DNA of 64,000 bases from Chryseobacterium sp. JV274 (GCF_903969135.1 NZ_LR824569.1:1984001-2048000); one strand, 5' to 3'. Counted from the stretch's first letter, positions 34,672 to 42,940 are shown. Notes: a model not told the origin generated them from the letters alone. Numbers and translations are program-made.

Positions 34672-35775
34672 ATGATTATTAAAAAACTAATTTCCTTTTT
34701 GATATTGCTTCTGTTTGTCAGTAATGCAGCTGATGCCCAAATCCATACAAAAGGATATGAAAAGAAAATTGACAGTATTATCCAGACAGAATTTGGGAAT
34801 GGAAATGAGCCTGGCGGTGTTTTCCTGATTACTCAAAACGGAAAGAATCTCTACCGGAAAGCATTTGGAAAAGCCAACCTTGAACTCAACGTCAATATGA
34901 CTCCGGAGAATGTTTTCCAGATCGGATCTATGACTAAACAGTTTACCGCTGTGGTTATTCTGATGCTGGAACAACAAGGCAAACTTACGATCAACGATCC
35001 TGTTTCCAAATACCTTAAAGATTATCCTAATGGAGACAAAATTACCATTCATCATCTTCTGACCCACACATCAGGAATTAAAGATTTCACCAAAATGAAA
35101 TCAATTTCTTCTATTGCCCAAAAAGAGACGAAACCTGAAGAAATGGTCAATTTTTTCAAGAATGAAACTGTAGATTTTGCTCCCGGAGAAAAGTTTGATT
35201 ACAACAATTCCGGATACGTAGTTTTAGGCCATATTATTGAACTGGTTTCCGGAACTTCTTATGAAGATTTCATTAAGAAAAATATTTTCGATAAAGCAGG
35301 AATGTCTCATTCTTACTATGCTTCGGACAGAAAAGTGATCCCTCAAAGAGCTTATGGGTATCACAAAAAAGAACAGGGATTTGTAAATAAAACGGTCATC
35401 AGTTTCAGTGTTCCTTTTTCTTCCGGCTCATTGATGTCTACTGTAGATGATATGCTGAAATGGCAGCAGGCTTTACTTAAGAATACGCTGCTGAATCCAG
35501 CAGAAACCCAAAAAGCGTTTCAGAAATATAAACTGAACAATGGTGAAGAATTTACCTACGGATATGGATGGCATCTGAAAGATATCAATGGAACTCCTGA
35601 CCGGGAACATGGTGGAAGTGTATTTGGATTTAAAAGCATGGGTATTTATATTCCCGGTGAAGATATTTATGTGATAGGATTCAGCAACTGCGACTGCCAC
35701 TCCCCGACTGAGGTTACCAGAAATATTGCGAAGGCAACATTGAGCAAAATAAAAACCTCATCAAAAAAGCCATAA
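34672..35775 (+). CDS. Serine hydrolase, class C beta-lactamase fold
   Basis: A 367-residue exported enzyme (signal MIIKKLISFLILLLFVSNAADAQ, cleaved after AQ). The nucleophile motif SMTK is in QIGSMTKQFTA at about residue 85, the second motif YNN is in FDYNNSGYVVLG near 180, and the third is HGG in REHGGSVFGF near 310. All three class C/DD-peptidase elements are present. It is probably a peptidase, esterase or DD-peptidase-like enzyme in the periplasm. It differs from the longer enzyme at 23260 in lacking the extra N-terminal domain. Confidence 0.9.
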   Translation: MIIKKLISFLILLLFVSNAADAQIHTKGYEKKIDSIIQTEFGNGNEPGGVFLITQNGKNLYRKAFGKANLELNVNMTPENVFQIGSMTKQFTAVVILMLEQQGKLTINDPVSKYLKDYPNGDKITIHHLLTHTSGIKDFTKMKSISSIAQKETKPEEMVNFFKNETVDFAPGEKFDYNNSGYVVLGHIIELVSGTSYEDFIKKNIFDKAGMSHSYYASDRKVIPQRAYGYHKKEQGFVNKTVISFSVPFSSGSLMSTVDDMLKWQQALLKNTLLNPAETQKAFQKYKLNNGEEFTYGYGWHLKDINGTPDREHGGSVFGFKSMGIYIPGEDIYVIGFSNCDCHSPTEVTRNIAKATLSKIKTSSKKP

Positions 35776-35787
35776 AAGGAGTCCTGG

Positions 35788-37194
35788 TTATTTTTTACAC
35801 CTCATTTCAGGGAGAACATGATTGGGAACTCTAAAAACAGAAACAATCACAAAAATCAGACAGAGAATATTGATCAGTACGGCAATTGTGAATGCATTGT
35901 GATAATTTTGTACTGCGGGTTTTGTTCCCAGAAAATAATAGAAAATACTTCCTACAGCAACAATTCCAATGATGGCAGCAATCTGCTGGAAGGTGTTATA
36001 AACCCCAGATGCATTTCCAATCAGTTTTTCAGGCATTCCTGACAAGGCAATATTGGCCAGCGAAGGAATGATTGACCCTACTCCCAGCCCATGTAAAAAT
36101 AACAGCAGCCATAAAACAGGAAAACCGATCTGTATTCTGAATAAAAACAGCTGAAGAATAAGAATAACAATAATAAAACTGAGCCCTGCAATCAGGGCTT
36201 TTTTTCCATATCTCAAAATCAATTTTACAGAAACAGCGGATGCGAGTATAAATCCAAGCCCTTGAAAAACAATAATTTCTCCGGCTTCTAACGGACTGAT
36301 CTTTAATCCATCCTGAAAAAAAAGCGACAGAATATAAAAATAGGAATCCAACATAATGAAAAAGAAGGAAACTGCCACAATACCCAGATTGAAATTTTTA
36401 TAACGGAACAATTCAAAATCAATCAGATAAGAGCGTTCGTTTTGTATTCTCTTCTTTTGATTTTTTATAAAACCAAAAATAATTCCGGCTGAAATAACCA
36501 TCAACAAAGCGTTTTTAAAATGAAATCCTTCATGCTCAGACATTGTCAGGGCATAAGCAGCACAGAACAATCCTACAGAAAGTATTGCAACTCCACCCAT
36601 ATTGAGAAATTGCTTTACTGAAATTTTAGATTCATTCAATAATTTCAGACTCATGAAAACCGCCGGAAGACATATAGGAATATTCATCAGAAAAATAAGT
36701 CTCCAGGGTTCTTCCATGATTGTAAGAGATGAAAAGTATCCCCCGAGAAACTGACCTAGAATGGTTCCTATTCCAATAGTAATCCCGTACCATCCCATCG
36801 CTTTTGTACGTTCATGGTGAACAGGAAATAAAATCTGAATCATCGAAAGGACCTGAGGAGCCATCATTGCTGCACTTATCCCTTGTACAAATCTCGAAAT
36901 GACCAGTTGTTCTGCTCCTATAGAAATTCCGCAAGCAATAGAACTCACCATAAAAGCTATTAATCCAATGATATAGATCTTTTTTCTTCCGTATAGGTCA
37001 CCCAATCGGCCTCCTGTAATCAGAAAAGAAGCAAATCCGATAAGGTAAGCCGCAATCATAAACTGCATTTCTCCGTTGGAAGCATGAAGGTCACGCTGTA
37101 CTGAAGGTATAGACACATTAATAATAAAAATATCCATGATCGTCAACAACTGACCAAAGAGTATCACCAATAATTTCAAATATTTATGTTTCAT
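35788..37194 (-). CDS. MFS drug/proton antiporter (DHA2 type)
   Basis: A 468-residue inner-membrane transporter with about 14 hydrophobic segments. Motif A is GGRLGDLYGRKKIYIIGL at about residues 61-78, and the N-terminus (KLLVILFGQLLTIMDIFIIN) has the DxF of motif D1. It resembles QacA/EmrB drug exporters. A 14-bp palindrome lies directly upstream, and the next gene on the same strand is a TetR repressor with a matching palindrome, so the pump is probably TetR-repressed and drug-inducible. Substrates cannot be predicted. Confidence 0.9.
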   Translation of the reverse strand: MKHKYLKLLVILFGQLLTIMDIFIINVSIPSVQRDLHASNGEMQFMIAAYLIGFASFLITGGRLGDLYGRKKIYIIGLIAFMVSSIACGISIGAEQLVISRFVQGISAAMMAPQVLSMIQILFPVHHERTKAMGWYGITIGIGTILGQFLGGYFSSLTIMEEPWRLIFLMNIPICLPAVFMSLKLLNESKISVKQFLNMGGVAILSVGLFCAAYALTMSEHEGFHFKNALLMVISAGIIFGFIKNQKKRIQNERSYLIDFELFRYKNFNLGIVAVSFFFIMLDSYFYILSLFFQDGLKISPLEAGEIIVFQGLGFILASAVSVKLILRYGKKALIAGLSFIIVILILQLFLFRIQIGFPVLWLLLFLHGLGVGSIIPSLANIALSGMPEKLIGNASGVYNTFQQIAAIIGIVAVGSIFYYFLGTKPAVQNYHNAFTIAVLINILCLIFVIVSVFRVPNHVLPEMRCKK

Positions 37195-37200
37195 TTTTAT

Positions 37201-37214
37201 ATAGATATATCTAT
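37201..37214. promoter_or_regulatory. Palindromic operator candidate before the MFS gene
   Basis: ATAGATATATCTAT is a perfect 14-bp palindrome 6 nt upstream of the MFS start. Its half-site ATAGATA recurs in the inverted repeat upstream of tetR (37826-37851). Confidence 0.6.
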
Positions 37215-37235
37215 TTTTTAATATTTAAAAAAAAA

Positions 37236-37799
37236 TTAGGGTAGTAAACCCTGAACAATTTTTTTCACCTGATCAAAAGAATCATTTTGTTTGCTGATTG
37301 TAGATGTTACGACCGCTCCTTCTATTAACAGGAAAATATTTTCTGCTGTTAAATCGATATCACTAAGTTGTCCCTGGGCTCCATATTCTGTTACGAGTGC
37401 TTTTATCAGATCTTTCTGTTTTTCTTTATGTTGTTTGGCAAAACCCGAGACAGAAGGGTTTCCTTCCCCTATTTCAGAAACTATTTTTATAAAATGACAT
37501 CCTGCAAACTTAGAGGTCTGCTGCAGTTTCTTCCTATAGTCAATGAGTGCCAGAAGTTTTTCTTTGGGCTCCGAGATTTTGGATGTACTGTTTTCAAATC
37601 CTTCAAACCAGCTTAATTCTTCTTTGATGAGATATGCCTGAAGAAGATCATTTTTAGATGAAAAGTGATTATACAGTGAGCCGATAGCAATGTCAGCTTC
37701 AGCAATAATCTGGTTGATTCCTGTAGAATTGTACCCTTGTTTATAAAATAAATCTGAAGCAACCCTGATAATCCTATCGCGTACTTTTTCTTTTTTCAT
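37236..37799 (-). CDS. TetR/AcrR-family repressor of the MFS pump
   Basis: A 187-residue repressor. The N-terminal HTH is RDRIIRVASDLFYKQGYNST, then GINQIIAEADIAIGSLYNHF (about residues 5-45), closely fitting the TetR consensus with LYNHF. The C-terminal ligand domain is variable (SEIGEGNPSVSGFAKQHKEK). The start at 37799 is chosen because it begins the HTH domain directly; a longer frame to 37859 would run through the palindrome. The MFS gene follows 41 nt downstream on the same strand, so one transcript is possible as well as separate promoters. Confidence 0.9.
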   Translation of the reverse strand: MKKEKVRDRIIRVASDLFYKQGYNSTGINQIIAEADIAIGSLYNHFSSKNDLLQAYLIKEELSWFEGFENSTSKISEPKEKLLALIDYRKKLQQTSKFAGCHFIKIVSEIGEGNPSVSGFAKQHKEKQKDLIKALVTEYGAQGQLSDIDLTAENIFLLIEGAVVTSTISKQNDSFDQVKKIVQGLLP

Positions 37800-37825
37800 C
37801 GTGAAAATTTTTACAAATCTACACA

Positions 37826-37851
37826 AAAAATAGATAAGTCTATCTATTTTT
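37826..37851. promoter_or_regulatory. Inverted repeat operator candidate before tetR
   Basis: AAAAATAGATA (37826-37836), spacer AGTC, TATCTATTTTT (37841-37851): 11-bp perfect arms. It shares ATAGATA/TATCTAT with the MFS palindrome, suggesting that one repressor binds both. Confidence 0.65.
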
Positions 37852-37898
37852 AGATACATATAAAAGCTTTATTTTAGATTAAAGAAATTCTCACTGTC

Positions 37899-38366
37899 AT
37901 GAAATCACGGTTTTCATTTTTCTTATTACTTTTGTTAATCGCTGTATCGTGCAGTCAATCACAGAAATCTAACCCTGAAAAAAATATGAAATCGACCAAT
38001 CCTGTTGTGTATTTTGAAATTCCTGTGCATGATCTGGAACGTGCTGAAAAGTTCTATTCTGCTGTCTTTAACTTTAATTTTGAGAAAGAAATTATTGACC
38101 GTTATGAGATGGCTTTGTTTCCTTTTGAAGAAAAAAACAGTGGTATTACAGGAGCTTTGGCTAAAGGAGATGTCTACAAACCTTCCAAAAGCGGTGTCAT
38201 TATCTATTTTAAAACAGAGAGTATAGACCATACCCTGGAAAAGGCTGTACAACATGGAGGTTCTGTTCTTTATCCCAAGAAAACAGACGAAAAGTTTGGC
38301 TTTGCTGTAGCAGAATTTGAAGACACAGAAGGAAACAGAATTGCACTCCATGAAACGGTAAAATAG
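37899..38366 (+). CDS. Lipoprotein with VOC (glyoxalase-like) domain
   Basis: A 155-residue protein. The N-terminus is a lipoprotein signal with lipobox IAVSC (MKSRFSFFLLLLLIAVSCSQ), predicting lipidation at Cys18. The rest is a VOC domain: VVYFEIPVHDLERAEKFYSA, then YEMALFPFEE, SGVIIYFKTESIDHTLEKAV and FEDTEGNRIALHE. VOC proteins normally act in the cytoplasm, so membrane anchoring is unusual. Metal ligands cannot be confirmed. The tetR operator region lies between this gene and tetR, so it could share that control. Confidence 0.8.
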   Translation: MKSRFSFFLLLLLIAVSCSQSQKSNPEKNMKSTNPVVYFEIPVHDLERAEKFYSAVFNFNFEKEIIDRYEMALFPFEEKNSGITGALAKGDVYKPSKSGVIIYFKTESIDHTLEKAVQHGGSVLYPKKTDEKFGFAVAEFEDTEGNRIALHETVK

Positions 38367-38462
38367 TTATACCATTCTCTGCATATTATTTTTTTAAATA
38401 AGATTGAGGCATATTTTGTATCTTTCAATAACCATTTTTAAAAGATTATTTGGTAAATACCT

Positions 38463-39083
38463 ATGGCGGAAGAACTTTATTTCATCAAAACCAACCCAAC
38501 TATTGCCAAAATTAATTTGCACAATAAGCTCGACCGTGAAGAGGAAAATATTCTAAAATTCCTGCCATCTGATGCAAAAGACACGCTTGAGAATATTAAA
38601 AACAAGGTAAAGGATTCTGTTGAAGAGCTTACTCAGGAGGAACTTCTGCTTATTTTTCAATGGTTTAGTAATATGTATTCTTCAGATCATGAGGAAGCTA
38701 AAACGCAGCTTTACATCAATGGTATTGATCTTTTTTATGAAATACCTACGACCATTCATGCCGAAAATTTCCTTCAGATTCTTTCAGACTATGAAAAACT
38801 GCTGAAACAGGACATGAATTATATTGTGGACTCCAAAAATTTCAATCAATTTCTGATCTATGGAATATTTCTCACAGAAATCATCAATAAAAACCAGCAT
38901 CAGAATAATATGCTTTGTGAGTACCTGAAACCAGACAATCAGTCTTTATATCTTCTGGCAGAAAACCAATGTGGTTCAAAAGAATTTGACGGAAAAATCA
39001 TTCCGGACCTTCAACATCATTTTGCTGATCTGTATGATCAGACTAAATTTTACAAAGGTTCTATTATTAAACTCGAGCAGTAA
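38463..39083 (+). CDS. Soluble protein of unknown function
   Basis: A 206-residue protein without signal peptide or membrane helices; I do not recognise it. It is acidic and helical (EEENILKFLPSDAKDTLENI, VEELTQEELLLIFQWFSNMY), with the C-terminus FADLYDQTKFYKGSIIKLEQ. Predicted cytoplasmic. No operon partners. Confidence 0.6.
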   Translation: MAEELYFIKTNPTIAKINLHNKLDREEENILKFLPSDAKDTLENIKNKVKDSVEELTQEELLLIFQWFSNMYSSDHEEAKTQLYINGIDLFYEIPTTIHAENFLQILSDYEKLLKQDMNYIVDSKNFNQFLIYGIFLTEIINKNQHQNNMLCEYLKPDNQSLYLLAENQCGSKEFDGKIIPDLQHHFADLYDQTKFYKGSIIKLEQ

Positions 39084-39311
39084 TAAAAATCTTTCATTCG
39101 TTTTTAGCTGTTTTGATGACCCTTTCATTATGATTGGAATGAATTTCTTTATCCTTGTTTAAAATTTATTAGTTTAAAAAATATTATCCTGCTCATGTAA
39201 CATTCCGGATTCAATAGTTGTCTTGTATACATAATCGAAAGAAAACTGTTGAGAAAAACAGTAACCACGATTAGGAAGAATTATTAAATCAGGATAAAAA
39301 CTATACCACAG

Positions 39312-39348
39312 CCAGCAGCCTCCTTTACGATGTAGAACTGCTGGTTTT
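39312..39348. terminator. Terminator-like hairpin between converging genes
   Basis: CCAGCAG (39312-39318) and CTGCTGG (39338-39344) form a 7-bp stem with a 19-nt loop, followed by TTTTCTTATTT on the plus strand. It ends 2 nt from the stop of the minus-strand gene. Confidence 0.5.
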
Positions 39349-39349
39349 C

Positions 39350-39709
39350 TTATTTACTTACAGCCAAATTCTTTACGGTAACAAAATAATATATCATTCC
39401 TCCGGCAAAATAAGCAAATACATCAAAAATATCTCCGGTAAAGTGTTCAGATAGTTTCGGGCAGATCACTTCAAACAAAAAAGACAGATAAAGTACTGAC
39501 GTCAATACAAATTTCAGATCTGGTTTCCATTGATAGCCTAAGATAGAATTCATCGTAAATTCTATCAGATAACAATACATCGGAACAGTAATACCATCTG
39601 TAACATAATCATTGATAAAGGGAATATAAATTCCGTTTCGTCTCAGTAAAATAATTGTTCCCCAGACTGCCAGTCCCAGCAGAAACCAATATGAAATTCT
39701 TTTTTTCAT
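39350..39709 (-). CDS. VanZ/DUF2809-like small membrane protein
   Basis: A 119-residue protein with three or four hydrophobic segments: WFLLGLAVWGTIILL, VPMYCYLIEFTMN, FVLTSVLYLSFLFEV and DVFAYFAGGMIYYF. The last one, preceded by GDIFDVFAYFAGG, resembles the D-x-D..AN..G core of VanZ-like and DUF2809 proteins. Translation is coupled to the preceding 44-residue frame through a TGATG junction. The start ATG at 39709 is favoured over a GTG three bases upstream. Confidence 0.65.
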   Translation of the reverse strand: MKKRISYWFLLGLAVWGTIILLRRNGIYIPFINDYVTDGITVPMYCYLIEFTMNSILGYQWKPDLKFVLTSVLYLSFLFEVICPKLSEHFTGDIFDVFAYFAGGMIYYFVTVKNLAVSK

Positions 39710-39843
39710 CACATGTGAAGTACTGCCATTATTATCCCAAGAAGTACCTGCAGTATTTTGGATATAACCTCCTGAGGATCTGTTTTGTTTTCTTTTTCAG
39801 TACTTTCTGCTGATTCATAATTGAATTTTGGTTTACCTTCCAT
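39709..39843 (-). CDS. 44-residue single-helix membrane protein
   Basis: A frame too short for routine calling. The product starts MEGKPKFNYESAESTEKENK, then one hydrophobic segment near the C-terminus (VISKILQVLLGIIMAVLHM). Its TGA overlaps the ATG of the next gene by one base (TGATG), a coupling typical of co-translated genes. A consensus TATATTTG box lies 21 nt before the ATG, itself bordered by a long palindrome. Promoter, coupling and hydrophobic pattern together support a real gene. Confidence 0.6.
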   Translation of the reverse strand: MEGKPKFNYESAESTEKENKTDPQEVISKILQVLLGIIMAVLHM

Positions 39844-39863
39844 TATCCTATGATTTTTATACT

Positions 39864-39871
39864 GCAAATAT
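39864..39871 (-). promoter_or_regulatory. -7 box of the small membrane operon
   Basis: TATATTTG on the minus strand, full consensus, with the palindrome at 39875-39898 lying directly upstream, where the -33 region would be. Confidence 0.55.
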
Positions 39872-39874
39872 ATT

Positions 39875-39898
39875 AAATTAGAACAATTGTTCTAATTT
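39875..39898. promoter_or_regulatory. 24-bp perfect palindrome, TetR-type operator candidate
   Basis: Half AAATTAGAACAA is followed by its exact reverse complement. It lies between the small membrane operon (minus) and the TetR gene (plus), and would block the minus-strand promoter when bound. Length and symmetry suit a TetR dimer or pair of dimers. Confidence 0.65.
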
Positions 39899-39931
39899 TA
39901 AAAATATGATTTATATCCATTCTTATATTCT

Positions 39932-39939
39932 TATCTTTG
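39932..39939 (+). promoter_or_regulatory. -7 box of the TetR gene, four bases before ATG
   Basis: TATCTTTG ends four bases before the start codon at 39944, so transcription probably begins at the ATG itself and the mRNA is leaderless. Confidence 0.55.
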
Positions 39940-39943
39940 AGCT

Positions 39944-40564
39944 ATGAAGACCAAGGATAAAATTCTGTCTAAAGCGCTGGAGTTATTTAATGACAAGGGA
40001 TATAACAATATTACCACAAGGCATATTGCAGCTGAACTCAATATCAGTGCGGGCAATCTGCATTATCATTTCAGGCACTCAGAAGACATTATTAAAATTC
40101 TTTTCTCAGAGCTTATCCTGAAAATGGATGAACTGCTGAGCCAAATGAAAAAAATAGAGAATAAAAGCCTTGAAGATCTTTATCAGTTTACCTATTCTAT
40201 CTGTGAAATTTTTTATTCTTACCGTTTTATATTTGTCAATTTTATAGATATCCTCAACCAGATTCCTGAAATAGAATCCAGGTATGAAGGGATCAATTTC
40301 AGTAGAAAAGAAGAATTCCAGCTTATCTTTTCAGATCTTCAAAAGAGTAATATTGTTCAGAAAGATGTGCCTCATTTTATCTTAGATTGTCTCATTGAAC
40401 AGATTTTCATTATTGCAGATAACTGGCTTACTCATAACAGACTTATCTTAAAACTCAGTCATAAAGAAGCAATACAGCATTATACGCTTCTGCAGATGAA
40501 TCTTTTTTATCCACTTCTTAATAAAGAACAGCAAAAGCTTTATGAACAGCAGTACATCCAATAG
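39944..40564 (+). CDS. TetR-family transcriptional regulator
   Basis: A 206-residue regulator. HTH: KDKILSKALELFNDKGYNNI, then TTRHIAAELNISAGNLHYHF (residues 3-42). The C-terminal domain, typical of Bacteroidetes TetR proteins (SICEIFYSYRFIFVNFIDIL), is helical. Likely binds the palindrome 46 nt upstream and controls the divergent small membrane operon and itself. Its 3' end overlaps the acetyltransferase gene by 23 nt. Confidence 0.9.
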   Translation: MKTKDKILSKALELFNDKGYNNITTRHIAAELNISAGNLHYHFRHSEDIIKILFSELILKMDELLSQMKKIENKSLEDLYQFTYSICEIFYSYRFIFVNFIDILNQIPEIESRYEGINFSRKEEFQLIFSDLQKSNIVQKDVPHFILDCLIEQIFIIADNWLTHNRLILKLSHKEAIQHYTLLQMNLFYPLLNKEQQKLYEQQYIQ

Positions 40565-41039
40565 TCAAAGCATTACGATCAGAAAAGGGATCAGGAAAGA
40601 TCTCCCTGAAATGCTGGAGCTTTTTACAGCTACTATAGATGAGGTATGCAAAAAAGACTATAATCCCCTACAGCTCGAAGCATGGAAATCCGGTGCTGAG
40701 AACGAGGAAAGATGGATGAATGTGATCAGCAGCCAATATGTTTTAATTGCTGAAAACAGAAAGCAGATTGTTGGTTTCTGTACACTCGATAAGGGAAACT
40801 ATATTGATCTGTTTTTTGTACACAAAAATTATCAACAGAAAGGAATAGCAGCGATGCTTTACCATGAAATTGAAAAAGAAGCTCTGCAACAAGATGAGAG
40901 ACTGCTCACAGCGGATGTAAGCAAAACCGCCAGGCCATTTTTTGAGAAAATTGGTTTTCATGTGATTGAAGAGCAGACTGTTCATGTAAAAGGAATTGCC
41001 CTTATCAATTATAAGATGGAAAAAAAACTCATCTCTTAA
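40542..41039 (+). CDS. GNAT-family N-acetyltransferase
   Basis: A 165-residue acetyl-CoA-dependent transferase. The fold elements are visible: ITIRKGIRKDLPEMLELF (N-terminus), IVGFCTLDKGNYIDLFFVHK (strands 4-5), the CoA-binding QQKGIAAMLYHEIEKEA (Q/R-x-x-G-x-A) and ADVSKTARPFFEKIGFHVIE at the end. Substrate unknown. It overlaps the TetR gene by 23 nt, so both are probably co-transcribed. Confidence 0.85.
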   Translation: MNSSTSNSQSITIRKGIRKDLPEMLELFTATIDEVCKKDYNPLQLEAWKSGAENEERWMNVISSQYVLIAENRKQIVGFCTLDKGNYIDLFFVHKNYQQKGIAAMLYHEIEKEALQQDERLLTADVSKTARPFFEKIGFHVIEEQTVHVKGIALINYKMEKKLIS

Positions 41040-41049
41040 TTTCTGAATT

Positions 41050-41868
41050 ATGAAATTACCACGGGAATACAATGAGTTTAGGATTTCAGTTCCTCAGGAA
41101 TTCGAAAACGTATTTACTCATTTTTATTTTGCTGAAAATATTTCTGATATCTCGGTTACAAAAACTCTTTTACCAACATACCAGACTATTTTGCTATTCT
41201 GCTTTGGAGAAAGTGCCACGATGTCTACCCGGGAAAAGACAATTATTGGTGTTGATAAATGTATGATATTTGGTCCCGTGAGGCAATCTTTTGAATATAC
41301 GCTTCCGGCAGGATGTTCTATTCTTGTAGCCAATTTTAAAGATGATGCTTTTTTCAGATTTTTTGGAAAAGTACCTATTGAACAATCGGTAAGGCATCCA
41401 GATGAACTGCTGGAGGAAAATTGCTTTACCGATCTTTGGTATAAGCTGAAAAAGCTAGATTCAACTACAGAACAAGTGAATCATATTATTGAATTCTGCA
41501 GACCTTATCTTCAGCATCAGGATACTACCAGCAAGCTCTTGAGCTGTTTTGAGAATAACCTCTTAAATCCAGTTAAAGTGATTGCAGAACAAACTCAGCA
41601 GACTGAAAGAAATATTCAGCGCAAACAGAAAGAGCAATTTGGATATTCTCTGAAAGAACTTAACCGCTATAGCCGTTTTTTAAAAGCTGTAAAAATCATT
41701 GAAGAGGAAACCGGAAAGCAGAATAAAGTGAAATGGTTTACTATCATTGATGAATGCGGTTATTATGATCAAAGCCAGCTTATTCATGATTTCAAACATT
41801 TTATGAACATCTCGCCTGCTCAGTATTTAAAATTTCAGCAGGAAATCTGTAATCCAAAGTCTAAATAG
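41050..41868 (+). CDS. AraC-type regulator with DUF6597-like N-terminus
   Basis: A 272-residue regulator. The N-terminal 130 residues match the DUF6597 kind (FENVFTHFYFAENISD, LLPTYQTILLFCFGESATM). The C-terminal AraC domain includes VIAEQTQQTERNIQRKQKEQ and IIDECGYYDQSQLIHDFKHF (about residues 170-262). Ten nt after the acetyltransferase, so probably the third gene of one transcript. Likely target: the adjacent NQO1-type flavoprotein gene. Confidence 0.82.
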   Translation: MKLPREYNEFRISVPQEFENVFTHFYFAENISDISVTKTLLPTYQTILLFCFGESATMSTREKTIIGVDKCMIFGPVRQSFEYTLPAGCSILVANFKDDAFFRFFGKVPIEQSVRHPDELLEENCFTDLWYKLKKLDSTTEQVNHIIEFCRPYLQHQDTTSKLLSCFENNLLNPVKVIAEQTQQTERNIQRKQKEQFGYSLKELNRYSRFLKAVKIIEEETGKQNKVKWFTIIDECGYYDQSQLIHDFKHFMNISPAQYLKFQQEICNPKSK

Positions 41869-41943
41869 CACGTTTCGTTTTCTTACAATTTTTGAAAAGT
41901 ACATCCTGATACTTTTGTCTCATTAATCTTAACAAGAAAAACA

Positions 41944-42543
41944 ATGAGACATTTAATAATTTATGCACATCCTAATGAGAACAGTTTAAATCACAATCTT
42001 TTAAATACGGTTGTTGAAATCCTTCAGTCCCGGAACGAGGAATTTATTGTGAGAGATCTTTATACCATAGGTTTTGATCCTGTACTTTCTTTGTCTGATA
42101 TGCAGGGACAACGCATGGGAAAAATATCAGATGATATAAGAATTGAGCAGGAGTATATTTCATGGGCAGAACAGATTACTTTTATTTATCCTATATGGTG
42201 GACAGGTCTTCCTGCAATGATGAAAGGCTATATAGACCGTGTTTTCAGTTATGATTTTGCCTACCGCTATGATCATGGTATACAGAAAGGGCTTCTGACT
42301 GGTAAAAAAACCGTGATTATCAATACCCATGGAAAATCTCATGAAGAATATGAAAAAACAGATATGGATAAAGCACTTGCTTTAACTTCTGATAACGGAA
42401 TTTTTATCTACTCCGGGCTGGAAATCATCAGACATTTATTTTTTGATAAAGCAGATAAAGCGACTTCAGAAAATCTTGAGATCTGGAAAGAGCAAATTAA
42501 AAACTTATATTCTGAATATGCCTTAATTATTAATAATTCATAA
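41944..42543 (+). CDS. NAD(P)H-dependent oxidoreductase (KefF/MdaB/NQO1 type)
   Basis: A 199-residue flavodoxin-like-fold enzyme. N-terminus MRHLIIYAHPNENSLNHNLL binds FMN/FAD; EQITFIYPIWWTGLPAMMKG is the conserved WW-x-x-P substrate-site segment; GLLTGKKTVIINTHGKSHEE continues the fold. Members reduce quinones in two-electron steps. It lies downstream of an AraC-type regulator on the same strand, consistent with redox or xenobiotic induction. Confidence 0.88.
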   Translation: MRHLIIYAHPNENSLNHNLLNTVVEILQSRNEEFIVRDLYTIGFDPVLSLSDMQGQRMGKISDDIRIEQEYISWAEQITFIYPIWWTGLPAMMKGYIDRVFSYDFAYRYDHGIQKGLLTGKKTVIINTHGKSHEEYEKTDMDKALALTSDNGIFIYSGLEIIRHLFFDKADKATSENLEIWKEQIKNLYSEYALIINNS

Positions 42544-42716
42544 AAATAAACACTGTTAAACAAGCCATTAACTCTTTATTAATCAACACCTATAAACTGA
42601 CAAAGAAAATAATAAAAAACAGTTTTCACATCTTTATCCTGTATTTTGCTTTTAAGAGATTTATGGCATGAAATTAGCTTCAAAAACCGCAAGTAAAATT
42701 GTTTTGAACCATTATT

Positions 42717-42801
42717 TTAAGCCATTAAGATAGATGGATGGTTAAGTTTTTTCTTAAAAACAAATCTTGTTATAACCCTGCAATACGTCTTAATGGTTTA
42801 A
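42717..42801. repeat. Long-range inverted repeat before the tyrS leader
   Basis: TTAAGCCATTAAGA (42717-42730) and TCTTAATGGTTTAA (42788-42801) pair at 13 of 14 positions with 57 nt between. A T-run sits in the middle. It may be a terminator or a repeat element; a related CATTAAG pattern appears at 54394-54415. Confidence 0.4.
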
Positions 42802-42804
42802 ATA

Positions 42805-42834
42805 TTGGATCTTCAGGAAATTCCTGTATAATGA
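42805..42834 (+). promoter_or_regulatory. Promoter of the tyrS leader
   Basis: TTG (42805-42807), 19 nt, TATAATGA (42827-42834), a relaxed match to the Bacteroidetes consensus. Between the elements lies the perfect palindrome CAGGAATTCCTG with one central A (42814-42826), possibly a second control. Predicted start of RNA is 42838-42841, at the leader peptide ATG. Confidence 0.45.
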
Positions 42835-42841
42835 CAACATT

Positions 42842-42940
42842 ATGAAACATTTAAACAGTATACTACGTCTTCCATTCTTCAGTGAATATTATGCTCCGAG
42901 CTATCGTTCGGGAAGACTTTCTATATCTGTAATTCAATAA
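42842..42940 (+). CDS. Tyrosine-rich leader peptide of tyrS
   Basis: A 32-residue frame (MKHLNSILRLPFFSEYYAPS, then YRSGRLSISVIQ). It holds tandem Tyr codons at 42887-42892 and another at 42902-42904, and encodes no recognisable domain. It lies 70 nt before tyrS and is followed by a terminator. Stalling at the Tyr codons would cover the first strand of the hairpin at 42896-42911. The peptide is probably not functional by itself; its translation senses charged tRNA-Tyr. Confidence 0.7.
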   Translation: MKHLNSILRLPFFSEYYAPSYRSGRLSISVIQ

